Below the pieces are notes generated by a model. That model did no database searches. It was not told where the DNA came from and worked only from the letters and a program-made list of their open reading frames with translations. Positions 1-8,799 of a DNA stretch of 30,968 bases are shown here, in pieces. The position numbers and the translations under genes were made by a program. The stretch covers positions 1 through 30,968 of the forward strand of contig CAKTXR010000028.1 in the NCBI GenBank assembly GCA_934631025.1, given 5' to 3'. The stretch comes from an uncultured Clostridia bacterium (GTDB lineage Bacteria; Bacillota; Clostridia; Christensenellales; Aristaeellaceae). The stretch's first letter is position 1, and each line of letters opens with the position of its first letter.

Positions 1-245
1 TGCCCGAGGATATAGCGCTCATAAAAAACGCCGTGATACTCTTTTTTGAGAGCGTCACGGACGGATTCGGGCAGGAAGGGGTTGTCGTCCAGGCAGTAGC
101 TTTGCTGGAAAATATCCGCATCGGAATCGAGGAATTTCTTGAACCAGTGGTCGGGAGATTGCTTATCATGATGTGAGATAAACGAGCCGGTAAAAATTTC
201 ATTTGAATTGCGCCTTCGTCTGTGAGATAATTTATGTGATTTCAT
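1..245 (-). pseudogene. Phage terminase large subunit fragment (N-terminus missing, runs off window)
   Basis: Reading the minus strand from an ATG at 245 gives an open frame to the window edge. It contains FTGSFISHHDKQSPDHWFKK and, further on, DDNPFLPESVRDALKKEY followed by GVFYERYILG. These match the part of PBSX/phage-type terminase large subunits between the ATPase and nuclease domains, where an NP-x-GP-x-HWF segment is followed by DDNP...L and YSGVFYxRYILGEW. The whole N-terminal ATPase (Walker A and B) is absent. Upstream of the ATG the frame meets a stop within the start of the neighbouring gene at 266, and no ribosome site precedes the ATG. I read this as a prophage remnant. The C-terminus lies outside the window, so its state is unknown. 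Confidence 0.72.
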
Positions 246-265
246 AAAAGGAGGCGTATGAGCGC

Positions 266-1216
266 GTGCGCAGAGATATTCCTTTCATCGGCGCGCTGAG
301 CATGGCCGCACTGACGGCGCTTGCAACGCACGTTTCAGGCGCGCTGGCCGCAGCATACAAGGCGCGCGTCTTTCCGCTCGTTTCCGCCGCTCTGCGCCGC
401 CTGTCTGAATCGCCGGCCGGAGCCGTATTCATGACGGCCACATTAATTCTGCTCGCCTTCATCTGTCTGCGGCCAAAGTGCGTCAGACGCTGCGTCGCGC
501 GGGCGCTGTGCGCATGCCTTGTTCCCTACTGGCTGCTCTGGGCGCCGCTATATAACGTTCCCGCGCTGCCGGCTGCGTCCGTATCCGATGACATGCTGTA
601 TAAACTCTGTCTGAAGCTGAGCGCCGAGGCCGACGCGCTGCTGCCCTTTATTGACGATATGACCGACAGTGATATGATGACCGAAGCGGAACGCCTGATG
701 GGCGCGCTGACTGGAAAATCGCTCGCGCTGTCCCGACGGGACGTGACGGCTCTCTTCGACCGCATCGGTCTGGCGGGGCTTTACAATCCGCTGACCGGTA
801 CAGCGCACGTCAATCTGAACGATCAGGCGTATATGCTGCCCTTTACGATGTGCCACGAGCTGGCGCATCAGGCCGGTTATGCCCGCGAGGACGAAGCCAA
901 TTACATCGCCTATAAGGCCTGCATGAGCGGCGACGCGGCGTTCCGATTCTCGGGCAGCTTCAATATGCTTCTCTACGCCATGGACGCGCTTTACGCGCTT
1001 GACCGGCCGGCGTGGCGGCAGTGCGTCAACGGCATGAGCGACCCGCTGTTTTTCCGCTTTGCGCGCTGCAACGGCCTGTATACGGCGCGGGAAACGCCTG
1101 CCTATCGCCTGTCGCAGACGCTTTCCACGCTGTTTCTGCGCATGAACGGTCAAGCGCAGGGCGTGCAGTCCTATGAGAACGCCGTTCGTCTCCTGCTCGC
1201 GGAAGAAAACGCATAA
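266..1216 (+). CDS. DUF3810 family membrane protein, HExxH metalloprotease-like
   Basis: A 316-residue protein. The first ~100 residues hold about three hydrophobic segments. The soluble C-terminal part carries H197-E-L-A-H201 followed by REDEANY (E208/E210), a zinc-peptidase-like HExxH site with a downstream glutamate. This arrangement is characteristic of DUF3810. The catalytic face is probably outside the membrane. The start is a GTG at 266 with AGGAGG at about 249-254. An ATG at 258 is out of frame and stops quickly. The gene stands alone, divergent from the terminase remnant and convergent with the zinc-ribbon gene. Substrate and role are unknown; the peptidase activity is inferred from the motif only. 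Confidence 0.85.
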   Translation: MRRDIPFIGALSMAALTALATHVSGALAAAYKARVFPLVSAALRRLSESPAGAVFMTATLILLAFICLRPKCVRRCVARALCACLVPYWLLWAPLYNVPALPAASVSDDMLYKLCLKLSAEADALLPFIDDMTDSDMMTEAERLMGALTGKSLALSRRDVTALFDRIGLAGLYNPLTGTAHVNLNDQAYMLPFTMCHELAHQAGYAREDEANYIAYKACMSGDAAFRFSGSFNMLLYAMDALYALDRPAWRQCVNGMSDPLFFRFARCNGLYTARETPAYRLSQTLSTLFLRMNGQAQGVQSYENAVRLLLAEENA

Positions 1217-1218
1217 AA

Positions 1219-1254
1219 CAAAAGCCCCGACGCGCGCAATACGCATCAGGGCTT
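1219..1254 (-). terminator. Intrinsic terminator between convergent genes
   Basis: The arms 1222-1234 and 1242-1254 (AAGCCC...GGGCTT) form a 13-bp stem. Read on the minus strand its two imperfect positions become G-U pairs, and it is followed by TTTTGTTTTAT, so it best ends the zinc-ribbon/nif3 transcript. It may also act on the DUF3810 transcript. Confidence 0.75.
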
Positions 1255-1271
1255 GATCGGAACATATTCGT

Positions 1272-1991
1272 TTATTCGGCGGCAGGCACAGTGGGCACGA
1301 ACAGCATGCGGCCGCAGTTGTCGCACTCGACGATCTGGCCGCCGTTCAGACGACCCAGCACGGCCGCGGGCAGCGTCATGTTGCAGCCGCCGCAGCGATC
1401 GCCGTTGATCTTGGCCATGGGCGGCATGGCGTGCTGCTTGATCTGGCGATAGCGCGCCAGCGCTTCGGGATCGACGGTCTTGCTCTCGGCCTCGGCGCGC
1501 GCCTTCAGCTCGGCCAGCTTGGCCTGCGCCTCCTTGAACTCGACCTCGTACACCTTCTTCAGCTCGTCGTATTCGGCCTTGGTGCGGGCGGCGCGCATAC
1601 GGATCTCGCGCTGCGTACGGTCGCTCATTTCGCTCTCGCGGCGCATGCGAACCAGCTCCTGCTCGTAGTGCTTGAGGGAATCCTCGAGCTTCTCCACGGC
1701 GGCCTTCTGATGGGCGATGTCGTCCAGCGTCTCGGGCGGCTTGGCGGCGATTTCCTCCAGCAGCTTGGCGAGCGCGTTCTGCAGGCGCACGGACTCGTCG
1801 CGGATGATCTCCAGACGGTCGTTCATCGCCGCAATGTTGCTCTCCAGTTTTTTCATATTGCTCTGCTGCTCGATCAGGAAATCGCGCTGCTTGAGCAGAG
1901 TGATGCGGTTGGGAGAATTTCTCATTCCGTTTTCGAAACGATCGGTCTCCATATCATATTGCATATAATTCCAAAGCGCGTCAAGCTGCAT
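1272..1991 (-). CDS. Coiled-coil protein with C4 zinc ribbon (CT398/DUF164-like)
   Basis: A 239-residue protein. Residues ~35-190 are charged heptad-like helix (rich in E, K, R, L), predicting a long antiparallel coiled coil. The C-terminus holds a zinc ribbon, CGGCNMTLP...CDNCGRMLF, with two CxxC knuckles. This matches the zf-RING_7/CT398 family, thought to bind nucleic acid or act as a scaffold; no enzymatic activity is known. The ATG at 1991 follows AGAGGAG at 8 nt. It lies 27 nt downstream of the nif3 stop, and this trmK-nif3-zinc-ribbon order is common in Clostridia. It is last in the minus-strand housekeeping run and is followed by a terminator. Confidence 0.85.
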   Translation of the reverse strand: MQLDALWNYMQYDMETDRFENGMRNSPNRITLLKQRDFLIEQQSNMKKLESNIAAMNDRLEIIRDESVRLQNALAKLLEEIAAKPPETLDDIAHQKAAVEKLEDSLKHYEQELVRMRRESEMSDRTQREIRMRAARTKAEYDELKKVYEVEFKEAQAKLAELKARAEAESKTVDPEALARYRQIKQHAMPPMAKINGDRCGGCNMTLPAAVLGRLNGGQIVECDNCGRMLFVPTVPAAE

Positions 1992-2018
1992 GGTATAAGC
2001 TCCTCTCTTTTCTCTCTC

Positions 2019-2786
2019 CTACCGCATAAACGGCATTTCGCGGCTTTCAATAACAGTCACATTATATTGTAGCTCATCACAGCGATTTTGTAAACAGGCC
2101 GCCAGCAATTTAACGCAGACCCGCTCCGTCTCGCCGTGCCCCGCTTCGATCAGGCACAGCCCCTGCGCGCAGGCCGCCAGCGCGTCGTGATGGCGTACCT
2201 CGCCGGTGACGTAAGCATCCGCGCCCAGCGACAGCGCTTCGTCGAAGAAATCTCCGCCAGCGCCGCCCAGCACGGCCACGCGCTCGATGCGCTTATCCTG
2301 CGCCGCATAGACGCGTGCGCGCGTATTCAGCTTCTTCTCGACGTAATCAACGAACTCCATCACCGTCATCGCCGCGCTCAGGCTGCCGGCGCGCATACCG
2401 TGCGGCGCGGTCTCGACGTTTTCAAGCCCCAGCGCTTCACTCAGTGCGTCGTTCACGCCGGGATAGGCGTTGTCGAAGTTGGTATGCGCCGCGGCCATCG
2501 CCAGATGCGCCCGAATGAGCGCGCATACGGCCGCACCCTCCGCGTCGTCCTCGCGGATGTTCTTGCGGCCGCGGAAGAATATCGGATGATGCGTGACGAT
2601 CATCTGAGCGCCCGCCTTTTCCGCTTCATGCACGACGCTTTCGGTCAGATCGAGCGCGACGAGCACCCGCTCGACCGACTGAGACGGATGGCCGGCCAGC
2701 AGCCCTACATTGTCATAGCTCTCGCTCAGCTCGCGGGGCGCAATCTGATCCAGAATCGCCATAATATCGCTCGCCGTTACAGACAT
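2019..2786 (-). CDS. NIF3-family dinuclear metal-centre protein (YqfO-like)
   Basis: A 255-residue protein of the Nif3/YqgF-neighbour family, sometimes annotated GTP cyclohydrolase 1 type 2. The metal-binding THHP (H66, H67) and the C-terminal GHGETE segment are present, as are the family opening (IAPRELSESYDNVGLL) and a GGAGGDFFDEA loop. Members form hexameric rings with two metal ions per subunit; the physiological reaction is unsettled. The frame opens upstream at a GTG at 2804, but GGAGGAG sits just before the ATG at 2786 (MSVTAS), so that start is chosen. It overlaps the trmK end by about 10 nt, implying translational coupling. Confidence 0.9.
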   Translation of the reverse strand: MSVTASDIMAILDQIAPRELSESYDNVGLLAGHPSQSVERVLVALDLTESVVHEAEKAGAQMIVTHHPIFFRGRKNIREDDAEGAAVCALIRAHLAMAAAHTNFDNAYPGVNDALSEALGLENVETAPHGMRAGSLSAAMTVMEFVDYVEKKLNTRARVYAAQDKRIERVAVLGGAGGDFFDEALSLGADAYVTGEVRHHDALAACAQGLCLIEAGHGETERVCVKLLAACLQNRCDELQYNVTVIESREMPFMR

Positions 2787-3448
2787 TGCTCTATCTCCTC
2801 CCACAGCGCGATTTCATGCGCCAGCGCTTCGGCGTTTTCTGCTTCGCCCTTTACAGCGCCCACGTACGCCTTACGCTGGACGCGCAGCCGGAACTGAACG
2901 TAGCCCGCAAAATCAGCCGGCCTCTTCTCGAACAGCACCGGCCCGGCCAGCAGCTCCTTTTCCGTATAAGCGGCCTGCCCGCGCTCGGCGGCCATAGCGA
3001 CGTAAAAGCGCCCGCCCGCGCGGACGATCATCTCGTCGCAGATGACAAAGCCCATGCGCATAAGATCAGCCCTGAGCAGATCGACGCCGATGTTGGGCTG
3101 CAAGATGAGCCGCGCATGTTCCAGACGGCTCAGGCCGCGCTCAATGATGCCGGAGATCGTCGGCGCGCCCATGCCCGCGATGACAATCGCGTCGGCCGGA
3201 TTTTTGAGCGCCGCAGCGCCGTCGCCCACGGTGAAATCCGCGCGCTCCATCAGTCCGCAGCGCCTTATCAGCCGCCATGCCTTTTTGAGCGAAGGCTCGC
3301 TGATGTCGAGAAATTCGACGCGCTCGCATTTGCCCGACTCGAGCAGCCGCGCGCCCAGAAAGCCGTGATCCGTGCCGATGTCCGCAGCGGCAGCGCAGGG
3401 CGGAACCATGTCGTAAAGCATGGACAGTCGCTCGTCCAGTTCAATCAT
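2777..3448 (-). CDS. trmK: tRNA (adenine22-N1)-methyltransferase TrmK
   Basis: A 223-residue SAM-dependent methyltransferase. Motif I appears as ADIGTDHGFLGARLL near residues 22-36, followed by VEFLDIS and the IVIAGMGAPTI motif typical of TrmK/YqfN. The enzyme makes m1A22 in tRNA. The ATG at 3448 (MIELDERL) has AAGGAG 9 nt upstream; an in-frame ATG at 3511 lacks a ribosome site and lies inside the intergenic hairpin, so it is rejected. Its position directly after sigA and before nif3 is the classical Bacillota order. Confidence 0.9.
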   Translation of the reverse strand: MIELDERLSMLYDMVPPCAAAADIGTDHGFLGARLLESGKCERVEFLDISEPSLKKAWRLIRRCGLMERADFTVGDGAAALKNPADAIVIAGMGAPTISGIIERGLSRLEHARLILQPNIGVDLLRADLMRMGFVICDEMIVRAGGRFYVAMAAERGQAAYTEKELLAGPVLFEKRPADFAGYVQFRLRVQRKAYVGAVKGEAENAEALAHEIALWEEIEQCL

Positions 3449-3494
3449 ATTGCAAAGCTCCTTTTTGAAGCGCAGTGGCGTTTCATCAACATTA

Positions 3495-3530
3495 CAGAAA
3501 GCCGGGGGCACAACGTCGCCCGGCTTTCTG
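3495..3530 (-). terminator. Strong hairpin after sigA, weak U-tract
   Basis: Perfect 12-bp stem: CAGAAAGCCGGG at 3495-3506 pairs with 3519-3530, with a 12-nt loop. It lies between the sigA stop and trmK. On the minus strand the following bases (TAATGTTGATG) are a poor U-tract, so it may be a leaky terminator or an RNA-processing/stability element that lowers trmK relative to sigA. Confidence 0.55.
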
Positions 3531-3550
3531 GCAGATGACTGACTATACGG

Positions 3551-4663
<1,113 letters not shown>

Positions 4664-4669
4664 CCCGCT

Positions 4670-6433
4670 TCACTCCTTCAGGCTCTTCTTGGCCGCGCCA
4701 AGCTCGTTCATCAGCTGCGACAAAAGGCCGATCAGCTCCGCCCGTTTTTCGGGCGAGGATTCCTCTTTCATTCGGGCCTTCGTCTCTTCGATCCGTTTTT
4801 CCGTTTGGTACACTCGGATTTTATTCAGACATTGGGAAACGGCCAGAGCCGTCTTATCCGCCTCTATATTGCTGTCCGAAAGCACGGCCTGCGCCGCTTC
4901 GTCGCGCATGCTCTCGTCGAGCTGCTCGACAATGGCGGCCGGAGCCTGACCCTCGGACAACAGGCGCGCGATGGTCTTGTACGGCTCCGTAATAAAGGCC
5001 GTATCCATCGGCAGCGCGCGTTCAAGCCGCCCCGCGGCCATGAGGTTGACCAGCATCTGCTGCGCCTTGACGTGCTCGGGCAGCTCCTTACGCGTCTCGC
5101 GCCGGAGCGGCCTGTCGGTCTGCGCGGGATGCTTCTGCTCCGCCGCCAGCGTTTCAACGCCGATCTGGCGCATGAGCACCTCGCGCGCAAAGCCGGTCTG
5201 CACGATCAGCCTGTCGAGATAGTTCTCCAGCTCGACGGGATTTTTGACCTTGCGCAGTATGTTGCAGCAGGCGATGGCATATTGCGTGCGCCCGTCCTGC
5301 GTGGTCAGATCGACCGCGTCGGCCGCGCGCAGCATCCGATACTCGCACGGGGGCATTGGCCGGAGCGCTTCGAAGCCGTCCGCGCCCTTGTCCCGCACAT
5401 ACTCGTCGGGATCCATACCGCCCGGAATGTCGATGACTTTGGCCGGCATATCCTGCGATTCAAAAATATCCAGCGCGCGCAGAATCGCCTTCTGCCCCGC
5501 GCCGTCGCCGTCATAGCACACCCACACCTCGGGCGCATAGCGCTTGAAGAGGCGCGCCTGCTCCTCGGTGAGCGCCGTGCCCAGCGTCGCCACGACGCCC
5601 GGAACGCCCTGCTGGCGCAGCGACACCACGTCCATATAGCCCTCGACCAGAATCAGCCGCTTGAGTCCGCGCTCCTTGCGCGCCATGTTGAGAGCGTACA
5701 GTCCCTGCCGCTTGTTGAACACCGGCGTGTCCGACGTATTGAGGTATTTGGGATTGCCGTCGCCCATGATGCGCCCGCCGAAGCCCAGCACCTTGCCCTG
5801 CGGGTTGATGATGGGAAACATCGCGCGGTCGCGGAACATATCGTAGCGGCGGCCGTCCTTCTCGCTTGCAAGACCGGCCTGCTTAAGCTCCTCGAACGTA
5901 AAGCCCTTCTCGGTCAGATGCCGCGTGAGCGCGTCCCAGCCCTGCGCCGTGGAGCCAAGCCCGAAGCGGCGTATGCCCGCGTCGTCCAGCCCGCGCTTGT
6001 GCAGATAGCTCAGCGCCTTCGCGCCCTCCGCCGTCCAGATCGTGGCATGATAAAAGCGCGCCGCCTCGAGATTGGCCTCGTAGATGCGTTCCCTCAGCGC
6101 GCGCATTTTGTCGCTGTCGCGGCCGTCGCTCACGCGCTCGGGCAGCTCCATGTGCGCCCGCTCGGCCAGCGCCTTGACGGCGTCCATGAACTCCATGCGC
6201 TCGATGTCCATCACAAAGTTGATGACCGTGCCGCCCTTATGGCAGCCGAAGCAGTAATACATCTGCGCCTCGCTGTCCACGCTGAAAGACGGCGTCTTTT
6301 CCCCGTGGAAGGGACAGCGTCCCCAGAATCTGCGCCCTTTCTGCTTCAGCTCGACATAGTCCGACACCACGTCCACAATATCGACGCGCCCTCTCAGCTC
6401 GTCCAGCCAGACGTCCGGAAGCCTGGAACTCAT
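4670..6433 (-). CDS. dnaG: DNA primase DnaG
   Basis: A 587-residue primase that makes RNA primers at the replication fork. The N-terminal CHC2 zinc finger has C40, H43, C61 and C64 (CPFHGEKTPSF...YYCFGCHKGG). The catalytic core follows, with TOPRIM motifs LILVEGYMDVVSL and VCYDGDGAGQKA. The C-terminal ~150 residues are variable and should contact DnaB helicase. The ATG at 6433 follows AGGTGG. It is the first gene of the dnaG-sigA operon; there is no rpsU upstream here, unlike the enterobacterial macromolecular-synthesis operon. Confidence 0.97.
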   Translation of the reverse strand: MSSRLPDVWLDELRGRVDIVDVVSDYVELKQKGRRFWGRCPFHGEKTPSFSVDSEAQMYYCFGCHKGGTVINFVMDIERMEFMDAVKALAERAHMELPERVSDGRDSDKMRALRERIYEANLEAARFYHATIWTAEGAKALSYLHKRGLDDAGIRRFGLGSTAQGWDALTRHLTEKGFTFEELKQAGLASEKDGRRYDMFRDRAMFPIINPQGKVLGFGGRIMGDGNPKYLNTSDTPVFNKRQGLYALNMARKERGLKRLILVEGYMDVVSLRQQGVPGVVATLGTALTEEQARLFKRYAPEVWVCYDGDGAGQKAILRALDIFESQDMPAKVIDIPGGMDPDEYVRDKGADGFEALRPMPPCEYRMLRAADAVDLTTQDGRTQYAIACCNILRKVKNPVELENYLDRLIVQTGFAREVLMRQIGVETLAAEQKHPAQTDRPLRRETRKELPEHVKAQQMLVNLMAAGRLERALPMDTAFITEPYKTIARLLSEGQAPAAIVEQLDESMRDEAAQAVLSDSNIEADKTALAVSQCLNKIRVYQTEKRIEETKARMKEESSPEKRAELIGLLSQLMNELGAAKKSLKE

Positions 6434-6668
6434 TTGCCACCACCTGTCCTGTAATCTATTGTTTCGCCATGAACAGACATTTTCCTGCCGGGGCGAACCA
6501 TCTTTTGACAGGTTAATTTCTGGATTTACGATTATGTTTCAGTATGCCCCATGTTGTTGATATATACAACGCCCGCCGCCGCTTTCCCTGCTCAAAATGC
6601 GATTTAACACAAACTCCTCATGAATTCGACCGCGATTTGAATAAAAAGCGCGTTTTCTGTCGAGCGCC
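6434..6668 (-). other. Non-coding gap upstream of dnaG
   Basis: 235 bases with no credible gene. It should hold the dnaG promoter, but I find only weak matches: on the minus strand TTGAGC and TGTATA about 18 nt apart near 6555-6600. On the plus strand TTGACA at about 6505 with TACGAT 16 nt later points at no gene. A short GTTGT/ACAAC hairpin lies near 6551-6568. Confidence 0.4.
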
Positions 6669-7205
6669 CTACGGCTTGTCCTGACGCAGCAGCCGCATGA
6701 TCGCCCGCGTCCAGGCCGGACGGCGCGCGCCCGCGTCCTGATGCCCCATGAGCAGATCGATTGTATAAAGCGGCTCGAGAAGCATTTTTCGGAGTTTGCC
6801 AACCGACATCGGAATTCGGACGCGATGCGCCCTCGCCCGGCCGCCGCATCGCCTGAGCGTCAGGAGTGCGCGCGGCATATGATAGTCGCTGGTCGCCAGA
6901 TACAGGCTTTCCTCGTCCGCACCGTCCAGCAGGGCGAGCGCGTTCGTCAGGTTTTCGCGCGTGATGCGGGAGGAATCTTCCATTATAATGTCCGTTTCCG
7001 AAACGCCCATGCCGATCAAATGGCGCTTCATCTCCGCCGCTTCGCTGACCGGCAGGCTGCCCGTCTGTCCGCCGCAGGCAATGATCCGCCCATGCGGGTG
7101 ATTGCGATGCCAGAGCGCCGCGCCCTTGCAGCGCAGCCGCAGCTCTTCCCTGCCCTGTTCGTTTTCCGGCCGCAGCCCCAGCAGAATCAGCGTCTCCCGC
7201 GCCAT
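6669..7205 (-). CDS. YdcF/DUF218 family protein (ElyC/SanA-like fold)
   Basis: A 178-residue protein with the DUF218 signature: a LLGL opening strand, ACGGQ, the SRxTxEN motif in MEDSSRITRENLTNA (about residues 93-107) and SDYHMPRA. These residues form the conserved pocket of YdcF-type proteins, some of which bind SAM or act in envelope metabolism; the reaction is unknown. No transmembrane segment is seen, so this is a cytosolic form. The ATG at 7205 is preferred to an upstream GTG at 7226 because GGAGGG lies 8 nt before it. It is divergent from the sugar operon. Confidence 0.85.
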   Translation of the reverse strand: MARETLILLGLRPENEQGREELRLRCKGAALWHRNHPHGRIIACGGQTGSLPVSEAAEMKRHLIGMGVSETDIIMEDSSRITRENLTNALALLDGADEESLYLATSDYHMPRALLTLRRCGGRARAHRVRIPMSVGKLRKMLLEPLYTIDLLMGHQDAGARRPAWTRAIMRLLRQDKP

Positions 7206-7263
7206 ATGCCGCCCTCCGTTCGTCACTATTTTCTTTGATTTCGTATTTTATGTGAAACTAGTG

Positions 7264-7292
7264 TTGACAAAGCTCCCGTTTTCGTGTATCAT
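7264..7292 (+). promoter_or_regulatory. SigA promoter of the sugar operon
   Basis: TTGACA at 7264-7269 and TATCAT at 7287-7292 with a 17-bp spacer, 51 nt before the isomerase start. This is close to consensus. The -35 lies inside the palindromic TGTTGACA, whose complement also offers TTGTCA toward the divergent ydcF-like gene. Confidence 0.85.
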
Positions 7293-7342
7293 TAAGAACA
7301 GGATAAATCCAAACAGCCCCGCGTGTCAAGGAGGTTTTTCAT

Positions 7343-8773
7343 ATGGATTCTGTCATTCGCAAGCCCCGCATGGGTCTTTTGCTGCTGGGCGCGGAACGCT
7401 TTCAGAAGCTCGGTGAGGGCACTAAGCGCGGCTCCTACGCTGCGCGCAAGCTGGATGAGGCGGCCTGGATGAAGGCGGACGCGGAAAAGATCGCCGACGT
7501 GACGTTCACCGGCATCGTCTACACCGCATCGGACGTTCAGCGCGCCATCGACGCTTTCGTGCAGAGCAAAGTCGACTATGTTCTGGCGATCTATCTGTCG
7601 TGGGCGGAGGATTTCCACTGGATCCGCTTTTTGCGCGATATGCCGCCCTGCCCCGTGCTGTTCGCCCACAGAATGCGCGACCGCATCGATCTCAAGGACA
7701 CCCACGACGACGACGAGTTCACCGAGTATCTGTGCTGCGGCGGTCTGGTCGGCGCGCAGGAGGCCAGCGGCTCTGCGGCGCGGTTCAACCGGCCTATGTT
7801 CGAGACCATGCTGGGCACCTGGCCGGAAATCATGGCGCGCGCCGAAATCTTCGGAAACGCCGCCCGCGCCCGCGCGCTGCTGCGTCAGGGCACGATGGGC
7901 CTGCTCGCCTGCTACAACGAGGCCATGTGGAGCACCTATGTCGACCCCTACGACGTGTTCATGAAGGTCGGGCCGGAGTTCCATTTCCTGTCGGTCGCCG
8001 AGCTGACCGAGGCCATCGACAGTGTGCCCGAAGAGGAAGCCCGATCCGTCATGAACGACATCGCCGCGCGCTATGAGGTGCTGCCCAATGTCGATTATGA
8101 CAAATTCTATGCCTCCGTGCGCGCCTCGATGGGCATGGAGCGTCTGGCAAAGGCGCGCGGCATCGACCTTCTGGTGCTCAACGACATCGACACCGTGCTG
8201 TTCAAGAACGTCGGCCTGCGCCCCGGCTTCTGGCCCACGCCCGGCTGCGAGAACCTCATGGTCGTGCCCGAGGGCGACGTGGGCAGCGGCATCGCCTGCT
8301 ACGCGCTCAAGCTGCTCACCGGCGGCCATGTCAACTACATCGAGCCGTTCCACATCGATCTGCCGAACGAGAACTTCGCCGCCGGTCACGCCGGCCCCAA
8401 CGACTACACCGACCCGCGCGGCAAGTGCAAGATTTCCTCCGACGTGCGCTTCGCCAAGTCGCCCTGGAAATACGCCGGCGCGCCGTTTGCATGGTATGTA
8501 TTCCCCGAAGGCGAGAAAACCATGCTGCACTGCTCCGAGCACAACGGACGGCTGCAATTCGTCGCCACGCGCATCGAAGCGCTGCCCACCGAGCACTTTC
8601 TGGCCACCTATTCCCATTCGCTGTTCCGCCCGATCGGCCAGAGCGCGCCCGAGCTGTTTGAAAAGCTGCTCAAAATCGGCGTGACGCAGCACTACGGCAT
8701 TGTGGACGGCAATGTGATCGCCGCCGCGCGCGATCTGGCCATGATGCTGGGCTTTGATTTCTACGAGGTCTGA
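7343..8773 (+). CDS. L-arabinose/L-fucose isomerase-family protein
   Basis: A 476-residue protein resembling the AraA/FucI sugar isomerase fold, which interconverts aldoses and ketoses using Mn2+. Candidate metal ligands are E310 (VPEGDVGSG), E334 (NYIEPFH), H349 (AAGHAGPND) and H425 (YSHSLF). Their spacing closely follows E306, E333, H350 and H450 of E. coli AraA. Overall similarity to true AraA looks low, and the segment HDDDEFTEYLCCGGLVGAQE is that of the uncharacterised COG2160-like branch, so the sugar cannot be named. AAGGAGG lies 8 nt before the ATG. First gene of the operon, followed by a glycosidase. Confidence 0.8.
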   Translation: MDSVIRKPRMGLLLLGAERFQKLGEGTKRGSYAARKLDEAAWMKADAEKIADVTFTGIVYTASDVQRAIDAFVQSKVDYVLAIYLSWAEDFHWIRFLRDMPPCPVLFAHRMRDRIDLKDTHDDDEFTEYLCCGGLVGAQEASGSAARFNRPMFETMLGTWPEIMARAEIFGNAARARALLRQGTMGLLACYNEAMWSTYVDPYDVFMKVGPEFHFLSVAELTEAIDSVPEEEARSVMNDIAARYEVLPNVDYDKFYASVRASMGMERLAKARGIDLLVLNDIDTVLFKNVGLRPGFWPTPGCENLMVVPEGDVGSGIACYALKLLTGGHVNYIEPFHIDLPNENFAAGHAGPNDYTDPRGKCKISSDVRFAKSPWKYAGAPFAWYVFPEGEKTMLHCSEHNGRLQFVATRIEALPTEHFLATYSHSLFRPIGQSAPELFEKLLKIGVTQHYGIVDGNVIAAARDLAMMLGFDFYEV

Positions 8774-8799
8774 CAGAACTGTTAAAAGGAGAAATGACT

